Shown here one piece after another: positions 25,701 through 32,410 of a stretch of 64,000 nucleotides of DNA (the stretch's first letter is position 1; each line of letters starts with the position of its first letter). This DNA is from Burkholderiales bacterium JOSHI_001. Lineage in GTDB: Bacteria > Pseudomonadota > Gammaproteobacteria > Burkholderiales > Burkholderiaceae_C. Location: contig CM001438.1 in NCBI GenBank assembly GCA_000244995.1, positions 5,188,096 to 5,252,095 of the forward strand, in the 5' to 3' direction. A program made the position numbers and the translations under genes. Below the pieces are notes generated by a model. The model did not search any database. It was not told where the DNA came from and saw only the letters and a program-made list of their open reading frames with translations.

Positions 25701-28700
25701 CGCCCGTGGCCGGGTTGTAGCCCAGCTGCTGGCCGGTTTCGTTGTGCGCCCAGGCCGAGCCCGCGGGTTCGGTCAGCACCGTGGAGTACAGGCCGATCTG
25801 CTGGTGGGTGGACGGACCGTAGTGGTCGTGCGTGAAGATGATGCCCAGGCCGCGGTCAACGCCTTCGGTGTTCACCACCGGGTCGCTGAACCACTTCTGG
25901 GTCGTCGTGCGCGCACCCAGCCAGGCCGCGGGGAAACCGCCACCGAGCTGCGCAGCCACCTTGCCCCAGTACGGGTGCACGGCGGGCACCGGGCAGGCGC
26001 CGGTGTTGTCACGCGGGTCGCCACTGAATTCGCCCACGCAGTTGTTGAAAGCACGGATGGCCTTGATGCGCTCGCGCACGGTTCCCGGGGAGATGGTGCC
26101 GTCTTCATAGTTCCAGCCGTTGGCCGCACCGTCGGTCGTGGTCAGGTCCCACTTCGGCAGGTGGATGTGCTGGCCGATGATGTCGGTCGGCGTGCGCACC
26201 TGGTAGTCGTCGATCTCATAGAACTCGGGCACCAGGTTGCTGTGGTGGTAAACCGTGCAATCGAAGGTGTTCATCCGCATGACCAGGGGCTCGGGCGCCT
26301 TGGCCTTGGTGATGATGTCGGCCACGTCCTGCCACAAGGCCACGATGCGCTGCTGCGGGTAGTGGTAGCCCACCTTGTTCAGCACGGCATCGAACTGCAT
26401 GTTCGTGCCCTTGTAGATGCGCGGGTTGTCGCTGTTGAAGAAGCTGGCGCCGCGGGTGTTCAGCGCGGCTTGCGTCGCGCTCGGCAGTTCGCCCGAGAAG
26501 AAGCGACCCACCACGCCCGGCTTGAGCTTGTTGCCGGCGTCGTCGATGCAGGGGTTGTGGAAAGGCGCACCCACCACCGGCTTGGAGCCGTTGAGGATGA
26601 AGCCGCCCACGGGGCCCTTGACGGCGTCGGTCGTGCAGTTGGCGGCGGTGCCGTCAGGCTTGAAGGTGTTGATGCAGCGCTGGGCGTGGAAAGCCATCGC
26701 GACCTGTTCCAGGTCGGTACCGGCTTCGGGGTAGTACACCACGTCGGTCTTCACCAGCTCGGCCGAGAAGTCCAGGCGCGTGGTGACCACGTTGCGCGAA
26801 CCGCCCGCGGCCAGGCCCTTGATGCCGTGACGCGGCAGGCCACCGTCAAAACCGTCGGCCTGGGCGGCCACGATTTCACTCCACAGCGGGTTGCCCGTGG
26901 CCTTCAGGGCCGTGACTTGCGCGGGGGTGATCATGTCCAGCAGCGGCGTCGGGGGACGCTGGCCCACGTTGTCTTCGGCGGTTGCGACGAAGAACGGGAA
27001 GCCCGGGTGCACCGTGCGGTCGATCACCTTGGCCAGCGAGCCGATCGGCTTGCTGGGGTTGGTGACGGCCATCAGCGGGTTCGGGCGCGTGGTCACGCGG
27101 CCCGGCATCACCGGCATGGGCTTGCCAGGCAGCGGCACCAGCGCGGGGATGGGCGTGCCGGCGGCAATTTCGCCGTCCGGGTAAGCGCGCGAACCGAGCT
27201 TCGGCAGGCCTTCGGCCAGGGCCCACAGCGTGCTGTGGTAGCCGTTGGCGGTGGCGAAACCTTGCGCGTCCAGCGCAGCCGGCGTGCCATTCAGGATGGT
27301 GCCGGCGCTGAACACGTCGTTGTTGCGCCAGTGGTACCACATGCCCTGCGCGAAGTGCGGGTAGAAGTGGCAATGGAAGATGGCGTCACCCGTCGACTTG
27401 TTGCGGTTGCCGGAGCCCCCGAAGTTGATCTCGTAGGTGTAGCCCACGCCCGGGCCAATGCCTTGCGCGTCCAGGTAGTTGGAGTTGTCGTCGTTCGGGT
27501 TGAACAGCCACTGCGTGTTGTGCAGGTGGAAAACGTGCTGTTCCTTGCCGATGTGGGTGTTGCGGAACTTGACGAAGTCACCGATGTAGCTGTGGTGGAT
27601 GTTCGACGGGTCCTCGGCACCGATGGTGTAGGTGGCCTTGGGGCCCTGGGTGCCCGCCGGCGGGGCCTGGCCCGGCAGCAGGCTTTCCAGGCCCAGGTTG
27701 GCCGGGATGTCCACGGTCAAGGCGGGGTCGCCCACGGCGTACGACGTGAGGAAGAACTCCTCGTAGGCGCAGCCGATGCAATCGTGCGACGGGCCCACGC
27801 CCAGGCGGTTGGCAATGATTTCGCTGCCGATGCCGCCCGAACCGTAGTTGATCATGAAGGCGTCCTTCACGCCGGCCAGCACGTAGCGGAACACGGGGTC
27901 CTGCACGTAGAAGCCGGGGAAGGCCTGGCCATTGGCCGCCTCGTCATGGAACACCGACGCGAAATCGCGGAAGGGCTCCAGGCGGTTCGGCACGGTCGGG
28001 TTGCGCTTGCCCTTGCTCTCCAGCGGGTAGGTGCTGGCCGGGAAGCTGCCGTCGGTGTTCGGGCCGGCGATCACGCCGTTGATTTCCGAGTGAACGATTT
28101 CGCACGCCGTCGTCGTCGTGCACTTCATCATGTTCAGGATCGGAAGACCCGCCTTGCCTTCGGTCGACCAGGGGGCGGTCGTCGGGTAGGTGGCTTCGTA
28201 GTTGGTCAGCTTGGGCTGGCCGTTGGCCGTCTTCTCCGTGGCATCCAGGATGCCATTGCGGTTGACGTCGGCCACCAGGCGCATTTCCTCTTCCTGCACC
28301 TGGCTGCGGTAGATCTTCGAGCCCGCAGGCTCCACGATCACCTGACCGAACAGGCCGTTGGACACATTGCCCATGTTGCCGTCGGAGCCGAAGGTGCCGC
28401 TGCCGGTGACAACGAACACGCCTTCCTTCTCGGCGAACAGCTTGTAGGTCTTGGTGCCACCCGCCGCGGGGGCGAAGCTGTCGGGGTTGGCACCCACGAA
28501 GCTGCCGTCGCTGGCGATGGTGTCCACCAACTGCATGCCGGCGGCGTGGAACGCCACCGCGCGGTCGGCGATCTGCTCGTCGATCTTGATGCGGAAGTTG
28601 GGGTTGGCGATGGTCACCGGCGAGGTCACGCCGGGGTTCAACAACTGCACAGTCGGCACACCGGTGTCGGGCGCCACGACGCCGTCGCGCGGGTTGGCGT

Positions 28701-29103
28701 TGGCCGTCAGCAGGTTGGTCAGGTTCACGGTCAGGCAGTCGCCCGTGCGAACCCGCAGCACCAGCGGGCGCTGGCGCTTGTCCGGACGCAGGTCCACCTG
28801 CCCGGGGACGGCCGCGCCGCCTGCCGTCAGGGGCAGCCGGCTGGACACGTTGATGACGTCGCGCTTGAGCGCGTACATCATGCCGTTGACGTTGCCGGCG
28901 CCGAGCCGGTTGTACATCAGGGGTTTGTCAAAGGCCACGACATTGGCCGTCACCGTGCGTGCACAGGTGATGGCCGCCTGGGCCTGTCCCATGGCGGCCA
29001 GCCCCAGCGATGCCATGAACAGTCCCCTCGACAGGGCTGTCATGGACGGTCGCTTGGACCCTCCCGGGCTGGGCGCCCGCTCCACTCCAACGCGATGCTT
29101 CAT
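22771..29103 (-). CDS. Giant multicopper oxidase 3, MofA/MnxG-like (candidate Mn(II) oxidase)
   Basis: 2,110 residues from the ATG at 29103, behind GGAGAGA. The N-terminus differs from oxidases 1 and 2: it begins MKHRVGVERAPSPGG, and a longer signal ends AAMGQAQA. An insertion near residues 130-165 (GVVAPDTGVPTVQLLN) accounts for the extra length. Motifs: DVNRNGILDATE EF-hand loop (about 276), HVFHLHNTQW (about 523), HCHFYPHFAQGM (about 575), HIHLPKWD (about 977), HDHYGPSTHQQ (about 1090), HEEEHNASIHGLKW (about 1402), HGHVWQRDPY (about 2012). Note HNTQW where 1 and 2 have HNHQW: the changed His is probably not a direct copper ligand but lies beside the T1/T3 ligands. From about residue 1150 to the end it is nearly identical to oxidase 1. 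It is the first of the three in transcription direction and is flanked by terminators. Function as for oxidase 1. Confidence 0.88.
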   Translation of the reverse strand: MKHRVGVERAPSPGGSKRPSMTALSRGLFMASLGLAAMGQAQAAITCARTVTANVVAFDKPLMYNRLGAGNVNGMMYALKRDVINVSSRLPLTAGGAAVPGQVDLRPDKRQRPLVLRVRTGDCLTVNLTNLLTANANPRDGVVAPDTGVPTVQLLNPGVTSPVTIANPNFRIKIDEQIADRAVAFHAAGMQLVDTIASDGSFVGANPDSFAPAAGGTKTYKLFAEKEGVFVVTGSGTFGSDGNMGNVSNGLFGQVIVEPAGSKIYRSQVQEEEMRLVADVNRNGILDATEKTANGQPKLTNYEATYPTTAPWSTEGKAGLPILNMMKCTTTTACEIVHSEINGVIAGPNTDGSFPASTYPLESKGKRNPTVPNRLEPFRDFASVFHDEAANGQAFPGFYVQDPVFRYVLAGVKDAFMINYGSGGIGSEIIANRLGVGPSHDCIGCAYEEFFLTSYAVGDPALTVDIPANLGLESLLPGQAPPAGTQGPKATYTIGAEDPSNIHHSYIGDFVKFRNTHIGKEQHVFHLHNTQWLFNPNDDNSNYLDAQGIGPGVGYTYEINFGGSGNRNKSTGDAIFHCHFYPHFAQGMWYHWRNNDVFSAGTILNGTPAALDAQGFATANGYHSTLWALAEGLPKLGSRAYPDGEIAAGTPIPALVPLPGKPMPVMPGRVTTRPNPLMAVTNPSKPIGSLAKVIDRTVHPGFPFFVATAEDNVGQRPPTPLLDMITPAQVTALKATGNPLWSEIVAAQADGFDGGLPRHGIKGLAAGGSRNVVTTRLDFSAELVKTDVVYYPEAGTDLEQVAMAFHAQRCINTFKPDGTAANCTTDAVKGPVGGFILNGSKPVVGAPFHNPCIDDAGNKLKPGVVGRFFSGELPSATQAALNTRGASFFNSDNPRIYKGTNMQFDAVLNKVGYHYPQQRIVALWQDVADIITKAKAPEPLVMRMNTFDCTVYHHSNLVPEFYEIDDYQVRTPTDIIGQHIHLPKWDLTTTDGAANGWNYEDGTISPGTVRERIKAIRAFNNCVGEFSGDPRDNTGACPVPAVHPYWGKVAAQLGGGFPAAWLGARTTTQKWFSDPVVNTEGVDRGLGIIFTHDHYGPSTHQQIGLYSTVLTEPAGSAWAHNETGQQLGYNPATGAPGRTATRLDGSVFSDGGPTSWQAQIRPQSQTGPYASNTVKAQPCTTGTQTTGVDCQVAFREFYFEYSDFQHAYEAGVYMGAGQDGLPLPGTGLGLEPAVTNLGNPQFDSNPANAFRFAINPPARAQIAPVFPDLTVELTNTLADPLNNYCPVRPCPQAIDVQDPGVLVVNYRQEPIALRVFDPRKTGPDGKPGMQAEGSRGDLAFALQSRRDRALNRLNSMPNGNTQIYGTKFTPHINTGALDGGDPYTPTMRVYAGDMVRVKMQAGGHEEEHNASIHGLKWLQAGSGHGSAKNSGWRNNQPGGISEQFTLTSPVLPVDNARGDFADYAYTMDSGNDGWWSGMWGLLRSYDTARADLVKLPGTLSGPVAISNGGSWNGVCPVGAPTRAYDISAVLANNVLPNALGVTIKPTGPVATMHVGGPLNAAGGTLVYNPRSASVTGETVNDATGVVTTVTHQGPLHDPTAILYVRTSDLGADGKLLPTAPVEPLVVRGLAGECVTVTLRNKLAGVRLAATSSGGFGTTSDPTTGLTITDFGSAWETAALTTSTTSINAADTSGAFVNAAVGGMDGQDATGAPLSPLSTSLMPDLATYTTIQGVVKRDRFGAEGATTFNMNLIRPSSYAGMSPQLVAFDTTRHNGAPVGRNRTNGQMAAPGGVVTYTWYAGDIGGKPSAGTVALAATPIEFGGFNISPADRVKQGAKAMVGAGVILPKGATFTETTQVANRQGATGTRATRAQATVTAGTTVFRDFSLVLTKAMTHYYKDASPVEHMNGEGVGIPEDSQESSNMVLNYGTEPMWFRNGILPQAPFGPATVAGSYASIPNSHAAYSNTLVNGGVAVTCDVNGICTGDPATPVFIATKGQQARIHLNSPHGTTRGSTFALHGHVWQRDPYVCPADARNGLTGACLMTSVGSQAIGNNPIGMAMGGQESWNAVNHFDVVLPSAGGGNAVAGDYLMRDQASFGNASGIWSILRVK

Positions 29104-29391
29104 GCGTCTCTCCACACACCGTTGTCCAGCTGAATACCCGGGTGAAGAAAGCACCGAAGTCTCGAGCGAGCTGATCCGCCCAGGCCGTGGTCGAACCCCA
29201 CGGCCACATGCCGCGGGCTCTGCTTTACTTCACCCAGACCTAGCGAATCTCCGCGCCGTGGATGCTGGAAAACAACCCCATCCCGACGCTGGCCCCGCCA
29301 ATCGCGGCCGCCGAAGACGGCTGACCTGCGTTGACATTTGTGAACCGATGGTAGGAATTTTTCCCGGTCGTGGCGTGCGACACAGTGACGC
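29104..29391 (-). promoter_or_regulatory. Leader and putative promoter of oxidase gene 3 with RegA-type box
   Basis: GCGACACAGTGACGC at 29377-29391 differs at one base from the box of oxidase gene 1. After the same 36 bases on the minus strand comes CAAATG (29335-29340), a weaker version of the CATAGA hexamers of genes 1 and 2. The leader decamer GGTCTGGGTG is at 29231-29240, 128 bases before the start. No gene is supported in this stretch. Confidence 0.5.
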
Positions 29392-29417
29392 GCTGCGCGC
29401 TTCAGCCACAGGCTTGC

Positions 29418-29483
29418 GCACCCCTGTTCAGGGGTGCTTCGCGGGCCTAAAACGGCAACGGCAGCCACGCGGGCTGCCGTTGC
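29418..29483 (-). terminator. Terminator hairpins after the beta-propeller gene
   Basis: GCAACGGCAGCC (29455-29466) pairs perfectly with 29472-29483; on the minus strand it is followed by GTTTT. A second hairpin GCACCCCT/AGGGGTGC is at 29418-29437. Together they should end transcription from 29572 before the promoter of oxidase gene 3. Confidence 0.75.
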
Positions 29484-29571
29484 ACCAAACGAAGGCATTC
29501 AAGCCGGCGCGCAGCCGGCCAGGACGCCGTTTCATCGCCCGCGGGCAGGGCGCCCGCGGCGCTTCAGGCGG

Positions 29572-31590
29572 TCAGCGGGCCACCGCCGCGCCACCGGCCT
29601 TGGCCACGGGGGACTCGCTGGCCAGCAGGGAGTAAAAGCCCAGGTCCTTGTAGCCCAGCTTCATGGACGGCACGCTCACGTGCACGTACCAGCCGCCGGC
29701 CTGGGGCAGGCCGACCTTGGCTTCGTACACGCCCGGCTCCACCTCGGTGGCCGGGATTTCCGTGCGGCGCCGCCCGGGCGACAGGAAGGACATCACCGTC
29801 ACCGACTTCAGGCCCACCACCGGTTCCTGCTTGCGCGGGTCGGTCAGCTTGAAACGCACGGCGGCGGTTTCGCCGACCTTGAACTCGCGCTGCTTGGTGA
29901 CGAACTCCACCGCCAGCTTGGGCAGTTGCGATTCCAGCGCCGGGTTGGCGATGGCGGTGGCCGTGAAGCAGTGCAGCACGGCGGGCGACTGCATCATGAA
30001 GGCCACGTCGTACTTGCCCGGGGCGGGAATGCGCACCCGGCCGCTGTACACGCCGGGCTGCACTTCCTTCAGGCTGCGGTCCACCACGGTCACCGCGCGC
30101 GGGCTGGAGCCATAAACGCGGTAGTTGGTGGACGGCGCGCTCATGCCTTCCATGTAGTAGTAGGTGTTGCCGTCCGAGGGGTTGACGATGAACACCGTGC
30201 CGTCGCCCTTGGCCACGGCCACGCCGTCGGCGATGGCCACGCCGCCCGGCGCGGCCGGCGGCTGCGAGCCGATGGCCAGGTACTGCACCGCGGGGTTCAG
30301 GCCCTTGCCCAGGCTGGACAGGTTGATCATGCTGACGCGCTCGCTGTGCATGGCGCGCACATAGGCGTAGGTTTCGGTGAAGTTCAGCTGGAAGGGTTCA
30401 CCCGCCACCGCGATGTCATGCACCGCTTCCTGGCTGGCGGTGTCGATCACGCTCACCAGGTCCTCGCGCGGGTTCAGCGCCAGCACGAAGCGGCCGTTGG
30501 GCGACACACGCAAGGGACCCAGGCCGGGCTTGAGCGCCACCTTGCGCGTCACCACGTGGCGCTGCGCGTCGATGATGCTGACATGGCCTTCCTTGCCGTC
30601 GGCCACGTACACCGCCTGCGACAGCGCCGAGTAACCCACCGACAGCGGCTGCGCGCCGGTGGCCACCTGCTTGATGAGCTTGCGCGTTCCCACGTCGATG
30701 ACGCTGAGCGTGCCCGACTGGCGGTTGGTGACGAAGGCAAAGCGGCTGTCGGCGCTGAAGGTGATTTCATGGTGGCCCATGCCGGTGGCCACGAAGCCCA
30801 CCACCTTGGCGCTTTCGGTGTCGATCACGGTCACGCCGCTGTCGGCTTCGTCGTTGGCGTTGTTGCCCACCCAGAGAAAACGGCCGTCCGGCTGCAGCAC
30901 CACGCGCACCGGCTGCTTGCCGGCTTCCAACTGGTCGATGACCTTGAAGTTCTCGGTGTCCACCACCGCCACCGCACCCGCCTTGGGCTGGGTGACGAAC
31001 AGGCGGCGCAGGCGGTCCACCGGCACCCAGTCGGAGCCGGGCGACTTCAGCACCAGGCTGGCCAGCGTGCTGGTGGAGCCGGCCATGGACACCGTGGGAT
31101 CCACCACGGCGATGGACGCGTCGGCGTTCATCAGCACGACGTAGTGGCTGTTCAGGTCCACCATGGGGCGGATGCCGATGGCGCCCTTGAGGTACAGGGA
31201 GATCTTGTCCTTGCAGCTCTTCTGCTCGGCCTCCGGGCGGCCGCCCAGCACCTGCGCCATGTCCAACCAGGCGCCCGGCGCGCTGGTACGCACAGCCTTG
31301 CCGTCGGCGTCCTTGATGGCGAACACCACGTCGGCGAAGTCGCCTTCCATCAGGGTCTTGGACTTGCCGGCGGGGGTCATGGTGAAGTCCACCATCAGGC
31401 CATTGCGGACCAGGCGTTCGCTCGCAGCGCCAGCGGCCGGTGCCGAGGCCGCCGCGGCGGGCGACTCCACAGCGCTGGCCGCTGCCGCGGGGGCTGCCGC
31501 GTCGGCGGCATGGGCCGCCGGCAGGCCGGCCAGTGCGCCCAGCAGGCTCCACAGGGCCAGCGCGGTACGGCTGAATGTCTTCGTGCTCAT
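29572..31590 (-). CDS. Secreted YVTN-type beta-propeller protein with flanking YtkA/FixH-like beta domains
   Basis: 672 residues. The signal peptide ends LAGLPAAHA and is followed by an Ala/Pro-rich spacer (30-60). Residues about 65-115 form a small beta domain of YtkA/FixH style (LMEGDFADVVFAIKDADGKA). From about 190 to 430 there are repeated propeller blades with the YVTN pattern: VAVVDTENFKVIDQLEAG, VTVIDTESAKVVGFVATG, FVTNRQSGTLSVIDVGTRKL, VSIIDAQRHVVTRKVALK. A second YtkA-like domain ends the protein (FKVGETAAVRFKLTDP...AGGWYVHVSVPSMKLGYKDL). Such propellers resemble the cytochrome cd1/nitrite reductase fold but no haem ligands or CxxCH are seen. It is the first gene of the minus-strand metal-oxidation run and lies directly beyond regBA, so a periplasmic scaffold, sensor or electron-transfer partner is possible; function is unknown. 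Confidence 0.8.
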   Translation of the reverse strand: MSTKTFSRTALALWSLLGALAGLPAAHAADAAAPAAAASAVESPAAAASAPAAGAASERLVRNGLMVDFTMTPAGKSKTLMEGDFADVVFAIKDADGKAVRTSAPGAWLDMAQVLGGRPEAEQKSCKDKISLYLKGAIGIRPMVDLNSHYVVLMNADASIAVVDPTVSMAGSTSTLASLVLKSPGSDWVPVDRLRRLFVTQPKAGAVAVVDTENFKVIDQLEAGKQPVRVVLQPDGRFLWVGNNANDEADSGVTVIDTESAKVVGFVATGMGHHEITFSADSRFAFVTNRQSGTLSVIDVGTRKLIKQVATGAQPLSVGYSALSQAVYVADGKEGHVSIIDAQRHVVTRKVALKPGLGPLRVSPNGRFVLALNPREDLVSVIDTASQEAVHDIAVAGEPFQLNFTETYAYVRAMHSERVSMINLSSLGKGLNPAVQYLAIGSQPPAAPGGVAIADGVAVAKGDGTVFIVNPSDGNTYYYMEGMSAPSTNYRVYGSSPRAVTVVDRSLKEVQPGVYSGRVRIPAPGKYDVAFMMQSPAVLHCFTATAIANPALESQLPKLAVEFVTKQREFKVGETAAVRFKLTDPRKQEPVVGLKSVTVMSFLSPGRRRTEIPATEVEPGVYEAKVGLPQAGGWYVHVSVPSMKLGYKDLGFYSLLASESPVAKAGGAAVAR

Positions 31591-31749
31591 GGATCACAAC
31601 CTTCTTGAATGACCGGCCGCCGCGGGTTCGCGACGCCGGTGGTGTGGCTGGCGGGGCCGGTCGGCACCGCCAGGTTCGAGGGACAGGACATGAAAACCGT
31701 TCCCGCTCCTTGCGCAAGGCGCCGCCCGGCAATCGGCAGCGGCCTTGCG

Positions 31750-31793
31750 AAAAAAGCGGGCGGGAGTCGCGCGATTCAGCCGCGGCCCGCCCG
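31750..31793 (-). terminator. Intrinsic terminator upstream of the propeller gene
   Basis: On the minus strand CGGGCGGG pairs with CCCGCCCG around a 21-base loop, followed after one base by TTTTTT. It lies about 160 bases before the propeller start and just after a small ORF, so it ends a short minus-strand transcript or acts as an attenuator for the propeller gene. Confidence 0.65.
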
Positions 31794-31831
31794 AAGGACA
31801 GCCCGGGACGATCAAGCCCCGATGCCGCCAG

Positions 31832-31921
31832 TCAACCGGTTGGCGAGCGCCCTGCCCGGGCCGCAACGGCCGCGCCAAGCGACCCTTGCCTTCGACCCCC
31901 AGGGGCCGTGGTGTGCTGCAT
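31832..31921 (-). CDS. Possible small ORF, 29 residues, ending before a terminator
   Basis: The minus-strand ATG at 31921 has AGGAG 8 bases upstream. The peptide begins MQHTTAPGGRRQGSLG, is rich in Gly, Ala and Arg, and ends at a TGA 38 bases before the terminator stem. There is no membrane segment and no match I recognise. The good ribosome site plus terminator makes a leader peptide or small protein possible, but an ORF this short in GC-rich DNA can be chance. Confidence 0.3.
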   Translation of the reverse strand: MQHTTAPGGRRQGSLGAAVAARAGRSPTG

Positions 31922-32034
31922 TTGTTGTTCTCCTGCTCGCCGTGTTTCGTGCGTCGCCACAGGCCTTGCCCGCAGGCGCGACGCCATCAATGGCCTCTGC
32001 CGGTGATCTTATGCAGCGCACCGGCGCCAGGCCT

Positions 32035-32049
32035 GCGACTCGTTGTCGC
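32035..32049. promoter_or_regulatory. RegA-type box in the regB/propeller divergent region
   Basis: GCGACTCGTTGTCGC fits GCGRC-N5-GTCGC. It lies 362 bases before regB and 114 bases before the small minus-strand ORF, so it could serve autoregulation of regBA, control of the propeller gene, or both. In the rest of 31922-32410 I see no further gene or clear sigma-70 promoter. Confidence 0.5.
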
Positions 32050-32165
32050 TATCCACGCCACAGCGCCCCCTGCATCCAGGGGCCATTCATTCCCAGTGCC
32101 ACTGCGGCCAATTGCCGCAGGCACCAAGTTGGCGCGCAACCAAAACAACAGCGCGGGCGCATGAT

Positions 32166-32179
32166 CTGACCTGCGTCAA
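32166..32179. promoter_or_regulatory. Weak FNR/ANR-like site
   Basis: CTGACCTGCGTCAA resembles TTGAT-N4-ATCAA with three mismatches. It is a possible anaerobic regulator site for regB or the divergent gene; weak evidence. Confidence 0.2.
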
Positions 32180-32410
32180 GCGCGCGCCCAATGGGGCCCA
32201 CACAGCAGCGACAAGCCGCCGCACCCCGCCGAAAATCGCCCCAAGGGTATTTACGGGTACGTAACGCTTCTTCTCAATCGCTTGCGCATGGCAAGTCACA
32301 GGGCAACACGACCGGGACCCCCAAACCCCATACCTGGGGGGCGCCTCTGGTGCCAAATCAAGGTTACCTTCTCCATCCACACAAGAAGAACCGCATCCGG
32401 GAGATGACCG

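Noticed and set aside
9384-29103. Could the three oxidase copies be a transposon-borne repeat or a tandem assembly duplication?
   Set aside because: No transposase, terminal repeats or target duplications are seen. The copies differ throughout in sequence, signal peptides, leaders and boxes, so they are real paralogues, though read-level checks are still useful for the near-identical blocks.
9504-29133. Very long plus-strand ORFs (about 2,000-2,170 codons each) running antisense through the three oxidase genes
   Set aside because: They are mirror frames created by the strong GC3 bias of the oxidase genes. Their translations are rich in His, Gln, Gly, Arg and Val with no motifs, and all MCO motifs are on the minus strand.
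31609-32169. Possible plus-strand protein of 186 codons in the regB/propeller divergent region
   Set aside because: Its composition is unlike the neighbouring genes, there is no ribosome site or recognisable domain, and it overlaps the minus-strand terminator and the RegA-type box.
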